A DNA stretch of 47,485 nt from Helochares maculicollis (GCA_033557835.1 JAWQRO010000233.1:1-47485), one strand, 5' to 3'. Numbered from the stretch's first letter, positions 21,690-33,379 are shown. Made by a program: numbers and translations. Notes: a model not told the origin generated them from the letters alone.

Positions 21690-22500
21690 CATATATATTA
21701 AATTTGGATTTTTCCTCAAACTTTTTTGTCTTGATTTTTTAATTCTCATCGTTTCAGTTTTTTTATAATTTGGGTGAACTAATATGGGCTTTTCTCATAG
21801 CTACGCAGAATTATGAGAGGAGTCCATATTGGGCTCGGTCTTTTAATGTTATTGATGGACACTTTGTTAACAAGACTCTTTTTGAGATTAATTGAAGGTA
21901 ATTCTTCTCTCACGCCTATTTTTCATTAACTAGTTTCATTATTCTAATTTTCTCTCGATTGTGATTTAGTCTCACTTTTTTGCCTTTCAGTAAGAATTCT
22001 TTCATACACTTTTTTATTGTGCTCCAAAACGAGACCATTCCATAATTATCATTCATGTTAGCATCCTTTTTTCTGTAGACCAATAATTTCTGCAGATGTT
22101 CACAAACTTTCAGTTTGTCAGATTCTTACTAACTCTTGTTTATTTTGCCAGATGTTAGATTGAAAGACTGTTTTCCAGTTCTATTGTTACAGCAAGCTTT
22201 GTTGTTTTACTCCACTCACCAGGTTTTGGAGATCTCTGGTTGTTCTTTCACATTTTTTTGTTCCATCAGTAGTTCTTTGAAGTACTTTTCCCATATTTGC
22301 TTAGCTGGTCTCGCATTAGTAATTCTTTGATTAATTTCGCCTTTTATGCACACAGTTCCAACTCTCATATCTGTTGTTAACATATTTACCATTCACTAAA
22401 ACAATTTTTAATTTTCCTGAAGGTTCCTTTTCATTGTTGTCCCCGATTGGTCTCACGTTTTCCTCTCCCAGCAGTTGTTTGTACTTTCAATCGATTTCTT
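21690..22500 (-). pseudogene. Antisense LINE fragment (upstream of RT)
   Basis: The minus-strand translation contains KIWEKYFKELLMEQKNVKEQ near 22290, a segment typical of the region just before the reverse transcriptase domain in RTE/Jockey-like non-LTR retrotransposons (W..YF..LL). Frames are broken throughout. It is related in content to the LINE material at 26870-27100 and 28610-29850, so the three may be pieces of one family. Confidence 0.45.
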
Positions 22501-22930
22501 GCTTTTAATAGCATTCATATGTTCATGTCTATTTCTCTTGCTATATTTCGTCAAGTTGACTGATTTTACTCTCCATACTTTCATGATGAACAGAGAAATT
22601 TTTATATGCTTGGTGCTGCAAGTTTTACTTTGGTAGCTTATTTTTCAGTATTAGGGCTAGTGCCTTTATATGTGTTTAAATAGCAGTATAGTCTTACAGC
22701 TATGAGGAGCTCGTATTTCATGAGCTGAATTAGAAAACTTGGGAAATATTTTTCATAATTATGTCAATTATAATTTGAAGATTTGGAAATTCACTAGTTT
22801 TTGAAGTTTACGTTTTAATTCTTCCAGGATTTGGTTTTTCACACATTATTACACAAAAAACGATAAAACTAAATATTTGGAATGTTGTGAATAAATTATG
22901 TGATGATAGCAATTAAATTATTAAGTATTA
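22440..22930. repeat. Interspersed repeat copy A
   Basis: It shares several blocks with 26930-27810, for example CAAGTTGACTGATTTTACTC (22552 and 27067) and GATAAAACTAAATATTTGGA followed by GTGATGA.AGCAATTAAATTA (about 22863-22920 and 27750-27805). It lies next to LINE-derived sequence and is probably the 3' part of that LINE family. Confidence 0.6.
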
Positions 22931-24240
22931 TTATCTGAGCTTATCATACAGTTAGAATAGTCGTTGAATTATGAACTTATTTAAGCCACAACAATTATTA
23001 ATATTCTCACGGCAATTAAAATATCCAACTAAGCTACTATTTGTTTCGTAAAAGCACTTTAGAACATTTCTTTATTTATTTTTAATATCAACATAATATG
23101 GCTGTAATTCACTCTCAGGGTGCAGTTTCTTGAGTAGTATCTGCTCGGTGATAGCCTCCAATCCTGCAGCTTGACATTATATTCTCGAATTCGAACTAAC
23201 TAAAATTTTTACAAACCGTAAGAGCCATGTACCTCTTTTTTCTTGTTCATTTTGTATATTTTTGATCATCTTGTTTACACAGGCTTCGTTTTATTTTTTG
23301 TTTAGACTTTAGAATTAATGGAGACAGATCGAAGATACATTTCATACCGTTGTGGCACATTTTATGCAAGATACTTAAACGATTATACATTTGCATAGAT
23401 TGTTCGATAGTTGCATGTAATTGAGAATGGTCAAACTGTCTGTACTTGCAGTATAAAAATCGACAGAAGAATTCAAGATATTTTAAAAATTATTTATTGG
23501 AACAATAGCTGTCATATTAAAAGTAGCATTAAGTTTCCTAGTGGCACAAACTTCCTGTAACTAAATAGAACTTAAATAGCTGCATGATCATAATTATATT
23601 TTGCATGTAAATGCGCTTAAAATCAATAATGTAGTTAGAAGTTCAATATCATTTTTGTCCACTAAAGTCGTTCCAGCAGCGGCGCCTCTATCAACGCCGC
23701 TGTGTTAAACACAGAAAATTAGTGAAGAACGAAACCATTAACGATTATGACTATGGCAAATATTTTATTTGGGTCCATGAATATTAATGTGGCGATAAAA
23801 AAGCTGCTCTTAATAAATTTGCATGAATTAAATTTGATGAACGACGAGGAACAACCCAAAGGCAACGACGCTGCCGCCTCCGACTCCGCCGCTACCCGCC
23901 ACACGGAGGTTAAAACTCAAAAGGGAAAACGTCAAGGGATTTCATGGAACAATGTTCTACTTACGCAGCTAGCTGGGCTTATGTTTAGAAAAATTCGCAG
24001 TGAACACAGTATCGTTGCACCACAAATTAATTGAGAGAGAAAACAGCAAATTTTACTATGTTGATTATGAAAACATAATTTAAAAACTAATTAAATAGAC
24101 ATTATAATAATGTAATTACATTAATAGTGCAATAAAATAATTTGATTGGCATTGCAAATATTAAAATAATCTGATGACATTAAATAAATATTGAAATATG
24201 GAGAAGCCTGAGTAAATTCTGTTAAAGAGGAGACGATTTA
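22931..24240. other. Mostly unique sequence without a supported gene
   Basis: This is AT-rich with one GC-richer patch at about 23680-23915. Frames of 95 aa (plus, 23747) and 61 aa (minus, 23719) overlap in that patch, but neither shows a known domain or splice context. A coding exon cannot be excluded and is not claimed. Confidence 0.35.
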
Positions 24241-24498
24241 CAACTTTAGACTGCATACCAGAATGTATATCGAGATGCGACTTTTGTTTCCATAGCTGGC
24301 TGTCTGTATATGGCGAGTTGGTGCAGATGTCTTATTAATAAATTAATTATTAAAAGTGAAAAAATAGGCAGGCGGAACATGCAAAACAAGGTCTCAGTCC
24401 GGTCGCAATCGTATTTGAGTCGAGTCAGCAAGTAAATATTGTACATATATGGTGAAGAAGGAGAAAGCACGTCCCTTGCTGGTTATAATTAACCGTTC

Positions 24499-24524
24499 AT
24501 GCAAATTACCGGTTGGTATATAAA
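24499..24524 (+). promoter_or_regulatory. Putative core promoter: octamer, CP2/Grainyhead-like site, TATA box
   Basis: Reading toward 24599 there is a near-palindrome GGTTATAATTAACC (24481-24494), a perfect octamer ATGCAAAT (24499-24506), TACCGGTT (24508-24515) and TATATAAA (24517-24524). Transcription would be expected to start near 24547, about 50 nt before the ATG at 24599. The motif order is suggestive of a TATA-driven, tissue-restricted promoter. Confidence 0.4.
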
Positions 24525-24598
24525 CGATGCATCATTACTTTTGAATAATTACAGGCGTTCAATTTACAAATAACGTAATGAAGTAGTTGAGAAAAGTG

Positions 24599-24718
24599 AT
24601 GGCTCGCTGCTTCACTGCAGTGTGGTGGTTGATTGTTGCTTCTCTCTTTGCTGCTTTCGATGATGGATTGCTGACGAAGCAGCTTCCTAGATCGACAAAT
24701 ATTCTTATTAATGCCTAA
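24599..24718 (+). CDS. Candidate 39-aa secreted peptide
   Basis: The frame encodes MARCFTAVWWLIVASLFAAF followed by 19 residues (DDGLLT, then KQLPRS, ending TNILINA). Residues 1-20 look like a signal peptide: a basic start (Arg3), a hydrophobic run and small residues (Ala18, Ala19) near a likely cleavage site. A TATA box lies 75 nt upstream. Against it: the frame is short, no KR or RR processing site or amidation Gly is present, no splice donor is obvious before the stop, and I recognise no family. It may be a micropeptide, a first exon with a donor I cannot see, or chance. Confidence 0.3.
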   Translation: MARCFTAVWWLIVASLFAAFDDGLLTKQLPRSTNILINA

Positions 24719-24779
24719 TCTGTTTCATTTCAAACTAAGATTTGTGAACCTTCGACATCGAGACTATGACTAAGCTTAG

Positions 24780-25240
24780 CGTTTTGAATCCCTAATGTTT
24801 GGAATGTCGTCCGTGTGTATGCGTGGATGTGAAATTAGGTACTTGGACTAGCAGAAGCACCTAACTTTTTTTTAATACAATCAAATCCTAACTTAAATTA
24901 AGGTATTAAGTTAAAATTTCTAATCAACATGAACTACTAGTTATGAAATTTCAAGTTCTTGGCAAAACTTTGGAGTGGAGTACTAAAAAATCAATGGTAA
25001 GCCTAAAAACAGGGTATGATTGTACTATCAGTTCGATTGTGGAATTCACAATCGAAACAATGACAAATATTGACAAATTTGTCATCATGTAATAATATGC
25101 ATGTTAATTGTGCAATATATCACACATATAAGTGAAACTGGTAGTTATCCTGTCAAGTAGTCATATTTCTAAGCTCTTCCTATGTATGATACACCCAGAA
25201 TATGAAATTATACCTTCCAATCCTGCGGTAGCTATATGCA
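24780..25240. other. Non-coding; possible fragment of the 6.3-kb repeat
   Basis: Near 24800-24840 the sequence GGAATGTCGTCCGTGTGTAT resembles the GGCATGTTGTCTGTGTGTGT of the unit at 6652. Nothing else was recognised. Confidence 0.25.
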
Positions 25241-25245
25241 ATATA

Positions 25246-26753
25246 CCAGGTGCGCAAGCTTAAAATGAAAAATAAGCAATTTTTTTAAGAACAATGGTAA
25301 AACATTTTTTATTCAAAGTATTGGCCCTTGCTTTTTACACATTTTATCCATCTCTCGGGAAATTTATGGATACCATTCTAAAGAAAGCTTCAACTTCAAC
25401 AATTGATATCGAGCAATTTTTGTACATCCTAGAAAGTTTTCTCATATTATATTAATAGTATGAAATTTTATAATTTTAGCATACAAGCGTAAAAGAGCTA
25501 CAAATTTGGCACATTTTTTAATGAAAAATACGCAGTTACTTAAGAACAATGGTAAAACATTTTTATTCATTTTTATTCGGTTTTTACACATTTTATCCAT
25601 CTCTCGGGCAATTTATGGATGCCATTCCAAAAGAAAGCTTCAGCTTTGATTGATATCTATTTATCGAGCCATTATTGTACACCCTCAAAAGTCTTGCAGT
25701 GTTGCTCAGCCAGTGCGTGTCCCATCGATGAGAAAAGATGTTAATCAGAAGGCGCTAGGTCTGGTGAATACGGCGGGTGGGGTAGGAGTTCCCAACCAAG
25801 AAATTGATTCTTTGACCACCTTGGCTGAATGTGCAGAAGCGTTGTCATGCTGCAAAATGACTTTGCTTTGTCTTCGAGCCCATTCTGAGCGTTTTTCGAT
25901 CAATCCGTGGTTTAAATTGATCATTGATCATAGCGAACGGTTTTAATTGTTTTACTGCGTTTGAGACGCTCGAAGTACACTATTCCCTTCTGCTGCCATC
26001 ACACACACACAGCATTGTCTTCCTCCCAAATCGATCTTGTTTTGTACTCGATGTTGATGGTTATCCTGGTGTTACCCACGAACGTAAGACGTTTGGGATT
26101 CTCAAAATATGTCAATTTTTCATCGCCAGTTACCACCCGATGCAAAAAACCCGTTCTTTTGTAGCGTAAATGCAGCATTTCGAACACAGTTATTTGCCTT
26201 TCCACCTGTCGTTCGTTCAGTTTGTGTGGAACCCATTTTCCAACCAATTGGATCTTCTCCATGGCTCTCAGGCGATCAGAAATGGCTTGCCGAGTGACAT
26301 TCAACTGCTTCGCCATTATTTGTTGTGTTTGTGTATCGTCCTCGTCCAATAATGGTTGTAATTCGCCGTCCTCAAACTTTTTTGGTCTATTTTCACGTTA
26401 TTTGTCAATAACATTGGCGATTTCAACTTTTGAAACGTTGAAACCAACCTTGACAAGTCTTGACAGTTGGAGCAAGATCGCCGTAAGTCTCTGCAAGAGC
26501 TCGATGACTTTTCGATGCCTTTTTCTTTAGATTGAAAATCATTACATGCAACAAATGCTCCTTACTTGGCTCAAAATTTGACATGTTTAACACGAAAAAG
26601 TAGTCTACGACCTCGTAAACAGCTAAACGAATATCACGTTTTGTAGTGGATAGTATTACCAAAAAAATGGAGCTTTGGATTCCAAAAGTAACTTCAATAG
26701 ATTTCATGTGCCATTTCTTGACAACAAACGACATTTTAAACTTGCGCACCTGA
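25246..26753 (-). mobile_element. Mariner with CCAGGTGCGC ends, internal duplication (1508 bp)
   Basis: Inverted ends are CCAGGTGCGCAAGCTTAAAA on the left and TCAGGTGCGCAAGTTTAAAA read inward from the right, each next to TA. The element is about 200 bp longer than a normal mariner because the segment 25260-25430 is repeated, diverged, at about 25516-25690 (sharing GAACAATGGTAAAACATTTT and CACATTTTATCCATCTCTCG). It holds a broken transposase on the minus strand. Confidence 0.85.
25700..26632 (-). pseudogene. Mariner transposase of the CCAGGTGCGC family, broken
   Basis: The N-terminus starts MSNFEPSKEHLLHVMIFNLK at about 26585 with an HTH ending GWFQRFKS. A second piece reads MDEDDTQTQQIMAKQLNVTR, KWVPHKLNERQVER and HRVVTGDEKLTYFENPKR, with the first Asp present. 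Downstream the pieces VILQHDNASAHSAKVV and PHPPYSPDLAPSD occur in other frames around 25760-25870. Parts between GDEKL and LQHDN are missing. Sequence of the same family occurs at 27826-28586. Confidence 0.8.
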
Positions 26754-26869
26754 TATATGATCCTTAAATCTATAAGCTGCACAAATATGTAAGTACAATA
26801 CAATTTATTTATACTAGCTTGTAGGTATCAGGCTTGATTGGCTATCTCAGGCCATTCTTTTTTATCCGC

Positions 26870-27100
26870 GGTTTTTCTGTTTTAGTCGCTGACAGAGCCT
26901 CCCCAAGTCTTCCTCTCTGTCTACCCATCTTTTTCTACAGCAGTTGTTTCTATTTTCAATCGATTTCTTCGTTTTAATATCATGTATATTTTCATATGTA
27001 TTCAAATATTTTACTCTATTGTTGCCTTTGCAAGTGATACTGTCATGTCTGTTTCCCTTGCTATAGTTCTTCAAGTTGACTGATTTTACTCTTGAAGCTT
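26870..27100 (-). pseudogene. LINE C-terminal scrap, antisense
   Basis: The minus-strand translation gives KKRWVDREEDLGRLCQRLKQ at about 26880-26940, the endpoint typical of RTE/Jockey-like polyproteins (RKRWxDxxEEDL). It matches the ending at 28650-28800 in style. The tract continues into repeat copy B. Confidence 0.5.
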
Positions 27101-27815
27101 TCTTGATAAAAAGAGAAATTTTTACGTACTAGATTTACTTTGGTAGATTATTTTCTATGTTAATTGAGGAATAATGTCCTTAAATACCAGAATTCAGCTA
27201 TACAATCACGAGGAGTGTTATATGACCTGAATGAGGAAACCTGGATATTCTAATTATAGGTGACCAAATTTATAGCATTGTTGTAATAGTCCATGCCTTT
27301 ACCATATTTTTTGTTTCATAACTGTGCCTATTATAATTTGAAGATTTGGAAATTGACTAGTTCCTCTAACACTAGGAACACTTGTCATAGCTTGTCTCTG
27401 AAGAAACAACATAAGAATCTGACTATTGACAACATTTCTTTTAATAAGATGAATGATTGAAAGGAGAGCAGATATAAAATGAGCGGTCTATCCCCATTTA
27501 GAAGCAGGTAGATTACATCTAGTTGGTATTTCATCAATTCTACGAGGCGGAAAAATAATGCTACTGTTATTAATATACGAATCTATAAAACTTATAATCA
27601 ATTTTGCATATTATATTTGTTTGATCAGTAGCTTATTACCAGACTTAAATTATAAACCATCTCCTATATTTAGTTTTTGGGCGTTCTGAAGTTTACATTT
27701 TAATGCTTCTAGGATTTGGTCTTTCACACACATTATTACACAAAAATCGATAAAACTAAATATTTGGAGTGTTATGTATAAATTATGTGATGAGAGCAAT
27801 TAAATTAAGTTGAAT
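26930..27815. repeat. Interspersed repeat copy B
   Basis: This is a longer relative of 22440-22930. It contains the shared blocks plus about 400 bp absent from copy A, roughly 27180-27690 (for example the AGTGTTATATGACCTGAATG region). The two copies therefore differ by an insertion or deletion. Confidence 0.6.
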
Positions 27816-27825
27816 TATGAACTTT

Positions 27826-28586
27826 ACTTTCCTTCTGCTCCCACCACACACACACAGCATTGTCTTCCTCCCAAAACGATCCTGATTTGTACTCGATGTT
27901 GATGATTGTCCTGGTGTTACTCACGATTTCTTACGTTTGGGATTCTCAAAATATATTTATTTTTCATCGCCAGTTACAACCCAATGCAAAAAAAATCTTT
28001 CTTTTGTGGCGAAAATGCAGCATTTCGCACACAGTTTTTCGTCTTTCCATCTGTGGTTCGTTCATTTTCCAATCTTTTAAATCTTCCCCATGACTCGCAG
28101 GCGATCGAAAATGGTTTGCCGAGTGACATTCAACTGCTTCGCTATCATTTGTTGTGTTTGTGTATCGTTTTCGTCCAATAATGCTTATAATTCGCCGTGC
28201 TCAACTTTTTTGGTCGATTTTCACGATATTTGTCAATAACATTGACAATTTCAACTTTTGAAACGTTGAAACCAACGTTGACAAGTCTTGACCGTTGGAA
28301 CAAGATCGCCGTAAGTCTCTACAAGAATTCAATGACTTTTCGATGCCTTTTTCTTTTGATTGAAGAAAAAAATCATCGCATGCCGCAAATGCTCTTGGCT
28401 CAAAATTCCACATGTTTAACACGAAAAAGAAGTAATCTACTACCTCGTAAACAACTAAACGAATATCACGTTTTGTAGTGGATAGTATTACCAAAAAAAT
28501 AGCGCTTTGGATTCCAAAGGTAACTTCAATAGATTTCATGCGCCATCTCTTGACAACAAAACGACATTTTAAATTTGCGCACCTGG
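27826..28586 (-). mobile_element. Second CCAGGTGCGC mariner, 3' part missing
   Basis: The right end reads CCAGGTGCGCAAATTTAAAA inward from 28586 with TA beyond it. The left end stops at about 27826, in the CCTTCTGCT..CCACACACACACAG stretch also present at 25989, so the 3' half, including the second and third catalytic residues and the other inverted repeat, is lost. Coding remnants of the HTH and of the segment up to the catalytic start are visible on the minus strand (for example FLQSKEKGIEKSLNSCRDLR near 28350), with frameshifts. Confidence 0.8.
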
Positions 28587-28609
28587 TATATAATCCTTAA
28601 ATCTATAAT

Positions 28610-29850
28610 CTTAGCAAATATGTAAGTATATGTAGGTCTAAGGCTTGATTGGCTATCTCTGACAGAAAGTCTCTCCAAATCTTCCTCTCCGTCTATCCAT
28701 TTTTGTTTGTACCGCGCTCCTCTTTGTTTTCTCACTCCTTCTACACTCAGAATTCTCTTGGCAGTCCTCGGTTCTGAAAGCCTCACCATGTGTCTCAATC
28801 ACTTCTTGACGAGTAAATTTGTGCAATTATTCAAAAGATATATTGCGGCTCACATAGTTCATGGCTTTTATCTCCACATCCAGATATTTCCTACTTTTTC
28901 CCACCATATGTTCTTCTTAAATTTTTCTTTCTCAGATCTCTCAATATTGAATAGTTTGTCTATATAGAACAATCAAATTTTAGAGATCTGCGAATGACTA
29001 TCCGTTCCTTTTAGACACCATTTTAGATCTTAATAATTTTGTAAGTTCACCTGCACTTGCACCTCTTTTGTCTATTCTGCACTTTATCGACCTGTATAGA
29101 TAATATTTCTCAGCATTACCTTTACCAGATGTCATCTACAGGTAGCTAGTTTTTTACAGTAATTTCTAGTCCTCTTCCTTTAGCCTTTATTCTATCCTAA
29201 TTTTCTGGCATTTCTGTTTTTACTCTTGTAAATAGCACTATGTTGTCGGCGTATGGCGGACATTGATGTTTTAAATTAAGAATATAGGATTGTCCGGCAT
29301 CACTCCTCTGCTTGTTTTAAATGATTTTAAGTTTTATCCACTCACAATTAATTTGTTTTCTATACTTCCAAGTGTCTTTTTTATACTTTTATTAACTTTT
29401 ATAAATTTGTCTTATAGATCGTGTCGTGGGCTTGGGTGAGGTCAATAAACAGTGTATGTACTGCTAAATTACTCTCGTAGCTCACCCATCACTTCATCAT
29501 ATTTATCCAATCTTTTCTTGATACGGAATGCCAAAAGAATGCCTAAGTTAAGAAGAGCAATTCATCGATAGTTGTTTCAGATGATAATCAATTTTTTAAA
29601 CACTATCCCTGACTACTTTGCCAGCAGTTGCTTTTCTTCCCATATTCAAACGAAGTTTGTACATTTTTTTAGCTATATTTCCCCTTCTTTAAGCAGTCCA
29701 TCAACAATTATAGTTTCACTCAAACTTTTATTTTTTTAAGCTGCCTACAATTTCCTGTACCTCATCTCTTGTTAGCATTTCATCGTACTTTTGGGATTGG
29801 GTTTTATATTCGGCAACCCCTTCCCACATCTCAGGTTCCCGCGCCTGGGG
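28610..29850 (-). pseudogene. Antisense LINE: degenerate RT and C-terminus
   Basis: Reading the minus strand, LFIDLTQAHDTIYK occurs at about 29455-29410, an RT motif A equivalent (usually DY.KAFD). PYADNIVLF is at about 29260-29235, the YADD box with its second Asp changed to Asn. The tail LSEPRTAKRILSVEGVRKQR followed by KQKWIDGEEDLERL lies at 28790-28640, typical of RTE/Jockey-like elements. Many stops and shifts separate these pieces. No endonuclease domain was found in the window. Confidence 0.65.
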
Positions 29851-31560
29851 CTGCATTTTCAAAATGTTGTTTCCAAATTGAGTGTTCAAAAAAGAGGATA
29901 TTATTTACAAGATGAAATTTGGCTGTGACGAAATATTTCTATATTGTTTCATGTTTAATTTCCGTCACTATAGCGTTAGGTTTTGTATCTATAGTATTTG
30001 ATTTTTGATCTTTTAATTTTGAATATATTTAACTTTGAATATATTATCATAGGCTTTTCAGATTACCTCTGTGACAGTATTAATTTTAATTAAAAAGACA
30101 TTTCTTTATCGTGCTACAATGTGGATTTGATTTGTATGTTAGATTGCTTTTGGTATATTCTTAAATTTAACTTAACAAGTTTAATCTAGCTATTTTCTAG
30201 ACTAGAATGAAGTTTTTGATGGGCATGTAAAGTCTGGAAGAATGAATCGCATCATATATCTCTTTTTTAGCATCTTACGCCAAATTATGGATTACATTTT
30301 ATATTCATTTCTGAACATTAAAACCCATCCAAATCTCTAGGTTGAACACATAATGCCTCATATGAGTCAAGGTTCTATCGACACCAGGGTTTCAAGTGGG
30401 CAAACAAATATGTGTAATTTCGCTAAAAACCAAATTGAGTCACATATTTTAAATTCAATGCTAATAAGAAAGCATTGAAAAATCAATGTCAATAATTAAG
30501 GAAAAATGCGTAATTACATATTTATGTGTCACACGAGTAATTTTCGACCTAATTTCCTTATTCAAAAGTAAACAAGCGCCATTAAGTGTGTACATGTTTT
30601 GTTTCAAACAAAAAAATATCTCAATCATTATCAACACCAATTACACCAAACGAAAAGTATTTTCAATGCGTATTTACAAAATTATCTTAGAGATTACAAA
30701 TGAAACACGGACGGACAATCTGTTTGTACTGCGTGTGCTTGTGGAAAAACTGGGTCAGCCCGTACTAAATATGACGGTAAACCAGTAAATATGCAGCAAA
30801 CATTCTTTTTCTCTTTACTTTTTTATTGCCGACTGGCTACTTTATTTTATGACTGTCTGTACGAGTCGATTCCCTAAAAATAGTACTAGCATTAGGCTGT
30901 ACCGCCGAAAGGAAATTAAAAGTTTAATATTCGTGATATTTGGGCTAATGGACCTCTCCTGGTCGCGGTTGGTGTCACTGCGGTGATGACTTTATCGGGT
31001 TTATTGCGACATGGTTTTTGTTGTTTTACCTGGAGGTTATTAGTCACAAAAGATTATTACCTGTCCGGTTCAGTCGTAAAATTGAAACAAAACTGTAAAT
31101 TGATTGAATGTTTTGATTGAAACATTACAGGAGTCTCAAGGTGAGATTTTTAGGTGGGCAATTTACAAGAAATTAGGTCGCCGCTTATTTTCGAATTGAA
31201 TTTCGAAAAAAATTAATGCTAAATTATATTCTTGCAAATGATTGTCTCTCATTTCCTGTTGTGCTTTGGTACAAAACACGTTATTACGTATGTATTATTG
31301 AAAATTTAAACGAAATTTTTCGGCCTACATTTTCTTGTGGCGATCTGAATTATACATTGAAAAAAATTTGGAGGAAAAGGAGAATAATAATCGGAATGCG
31401 TCCTTCTGTTATAATTTATACACATAATTTCGAATAATTTAAAAGGGAATTATTTCAGCCATATTATTAAACCATAAGAGACAATTAGCAACGGTTTGGC
31501 TGCGGCAATCTAAGAAAACAAGTTGTTTGTCTTTAAGTCCGCTGTTAGAGCACGAAAAAA
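29851..31560. other. AT-rich non-coding sequence
   Basis: No gene, RNA gene or recurrent repeat was recognised. The 100-aa frame at 30486-30788 has no domain, signal or splice context and reads like chance in low-complexity AT-rich DNA. Confidence 0.4.
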
Positions 31561-31744
31561 ACTGTAACAATCGAATAACACAAAACGAAATGGTTGTTAA
31601 TTTCGGAGTTTCGGAAATGGTCTCCATTTACTGAACAAAAGTCATTATTTCCGCCTCTTCTCCGCTGTACACACAAAAATACGGCAAAAATAGGCGAAAC
31701 GAAAAAGAGAGCGGGTCATAGCGAGGCGAAGAGGAACAGACAAG

Positions 31745-31990
31745 GAGGATATATAAGTTGCCTAAATCGCCCTGTATATATGCCTTATTTTAATAATTCC
31801 TTGATGTAAGGTCGCTCGAGATAACTCTAAAAAACGGCTTCGTCTCCGTCACACTGCGTAGTTTGGATAATAGAGGGCCTCGGGTGTACGTCTGGAAGTA
31901 ACCGAACACGTGTTTGCATCCTGAAGAAATTTTGTTACCCCAGAGCGTAGATTAAGCGAATGCTTTCTCAACGTGTAACCTGCACGTTGG
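31745..31990 (+). promoter_or_regulatory. Possible TATA promoter with E-box cluster
   Basis: GGAGGATATATAAG at 31745-31758 contains a TATA-like TATATAAG. Downstream lie a palindromic E-box AACACGTGTT (31905-31914) and a perfect inverted pair CAACGTG-7 nt-CACGTTG (31969-31989). The block is GC-richer than its flanks. No transcript or ORF can be assigned. Confidence 0.25.
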
Positions 31991-32479
31991 GTAATAGAAA
32001 TAATAAAATGCGGAATAGGTGAAACATTAGGGGGCTACCGCTAAGGCAGAGGAACGTAATTATACATATATATGTACGATATATACCGACCGCATTGTTC
32101 TCTTTTATTATTTTTATTTATCTCGAACGGAACGGAAAATTACCTCGGCATAAAAAAATAACAATGTTGTGTAAAACGTTTTCAACTGGATAAAACGGCA
32201 AAAATAAACAATATAAATCTTTCGCGTTGCTCTGTGATGTTACTCATTTAATATTTATTATATAGTATATTTAATTTATACTTCATTTCCATTTTCATAA
32301 TACGGGTATATTTTGTATTATTATCAAGATCTATGTTGACTTGATGGTATTTGTCTGTTTCCTATCACAAAGTTCTAACACCATGATAATTTGTATATGC
32401 ACACGATTCTCTGATTGTCGTAAACGATATAATTTGTGAAATTACCGGTCTAAAAGGATTCATTTGTTGATGTATATAC

Positions 32480-32640
32480 TACGTATTACTACAGAAGTAT
32501 AGTGAAGGGAAAGTATCGCGATCATGATCTTCACGTTTTGAGACTCTCTGAATTAATTATAAACATTTTTATATTTCGTTTCTATGTGTGTGGATTTAAA
32601 CATGACAATGTTTAAAAGTTTGCGCTTTGGAACATGCAAA
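32480..32640 (+). repeat. Fragment of the 6.3-kb repeat unit
   Basis: AGTATAGTGAAGGGAAAGTA, then CGCGATCATGA and CTTCACGTTTTGAGA parallel the unit at 6545-6640 (AAGGGAAAGGTATTGGGATC, CTCCACGTTTTGAG). The middle of the unit is shorter here, so it is a diverged single copy. Confidence 0.5.
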
Positions 32641-33159
32641 TATTTACTTTTAAAGAAAAATATAAGTTGAAAGTGAGATTTTATGTGCGTAACTTGACTT
32701 TATAGTTAAATTAGTAAATTTTGGTATAACTATGAACGTAAAATTGCTCATATAATCTCGTGTAACGTAAGCGATAACTAAAAAGTGACCATGCTTGAGG
32801 TACCCCTTGAAGAATGAACACACCAGTGGAGTGAGCGAAGGACAACTAAACGAAGCGTATTGGATTCTTGTTGTTTTTCTACTTTCCTACTAGCTGTACG
32901 ATTTGAAATTCTTTACTAATTAAATCCAGTATGTCAGTTATGTAACGGAAATGACTAATAAACTTTGTTTACTTGAAGAAATAGACCATTTTCATAAAAT
33001 AAATTTACTTTTAACATAATAATGTATATTTGATGTCGTGAAACTTAAAATAATAACGTTTATATACTAGTATCAAAAGCCTGACATACAAAATTAGTCA
33101 CGAGACAAACGCTTTAGGTGCGCTTATTCATGATTCGCTCGCTTCGCTCGCTCATTATA

Positions 33160-33295
33160 GATATTTATGATGCTCTGCGTATTCATTGCTGTTTTGCTCT
33201 TGCATTGTTAGGAATTGGTCTTTTAAGATTCAAGAACGCAAAGCATAAAAATGAATGCAAGAGCAAAACAGGTGTAAGAGATATGCAAAAGGAAA
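33160..33295. other. Perfect 18-bp inverted repeat (hairpin)
   Basis: CTGTTTTGCTCTTGCATT at 33189-33206 is matched by AATGCAAGAGCAAAACAG at 33254-33271. The stem is perfect, with a 47-nt loop, and weaker pairing extends outward (GCGTATTC with AGATATGC). It could be a precursor-miRNA-like fold, a foldback element or chance. The overlapping 86-aa frame at 33118 contains both arms and is not credible as a gene. Confidence 0.45.
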
Positions 33296-33379
33296 TGTCC
33301 CAGAAAACAAAAAAGAAGACAAAAGAAGAAAAGTCGATGGAGAAGAAGGACGAACTTGTAATTACAAATCCATATTAGA

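Noticed and set aside
23719..24034. Overlapping plus and minus frames in a GC-richer patch
   Set aside because: Neither has similarity or splice context, and composition explains the open frames.
33118..33378. 86-aa frame with a lysine-rich tail
   Set aside because: It spans both arms of a perfect inverted repeat and shows no conserved domain.
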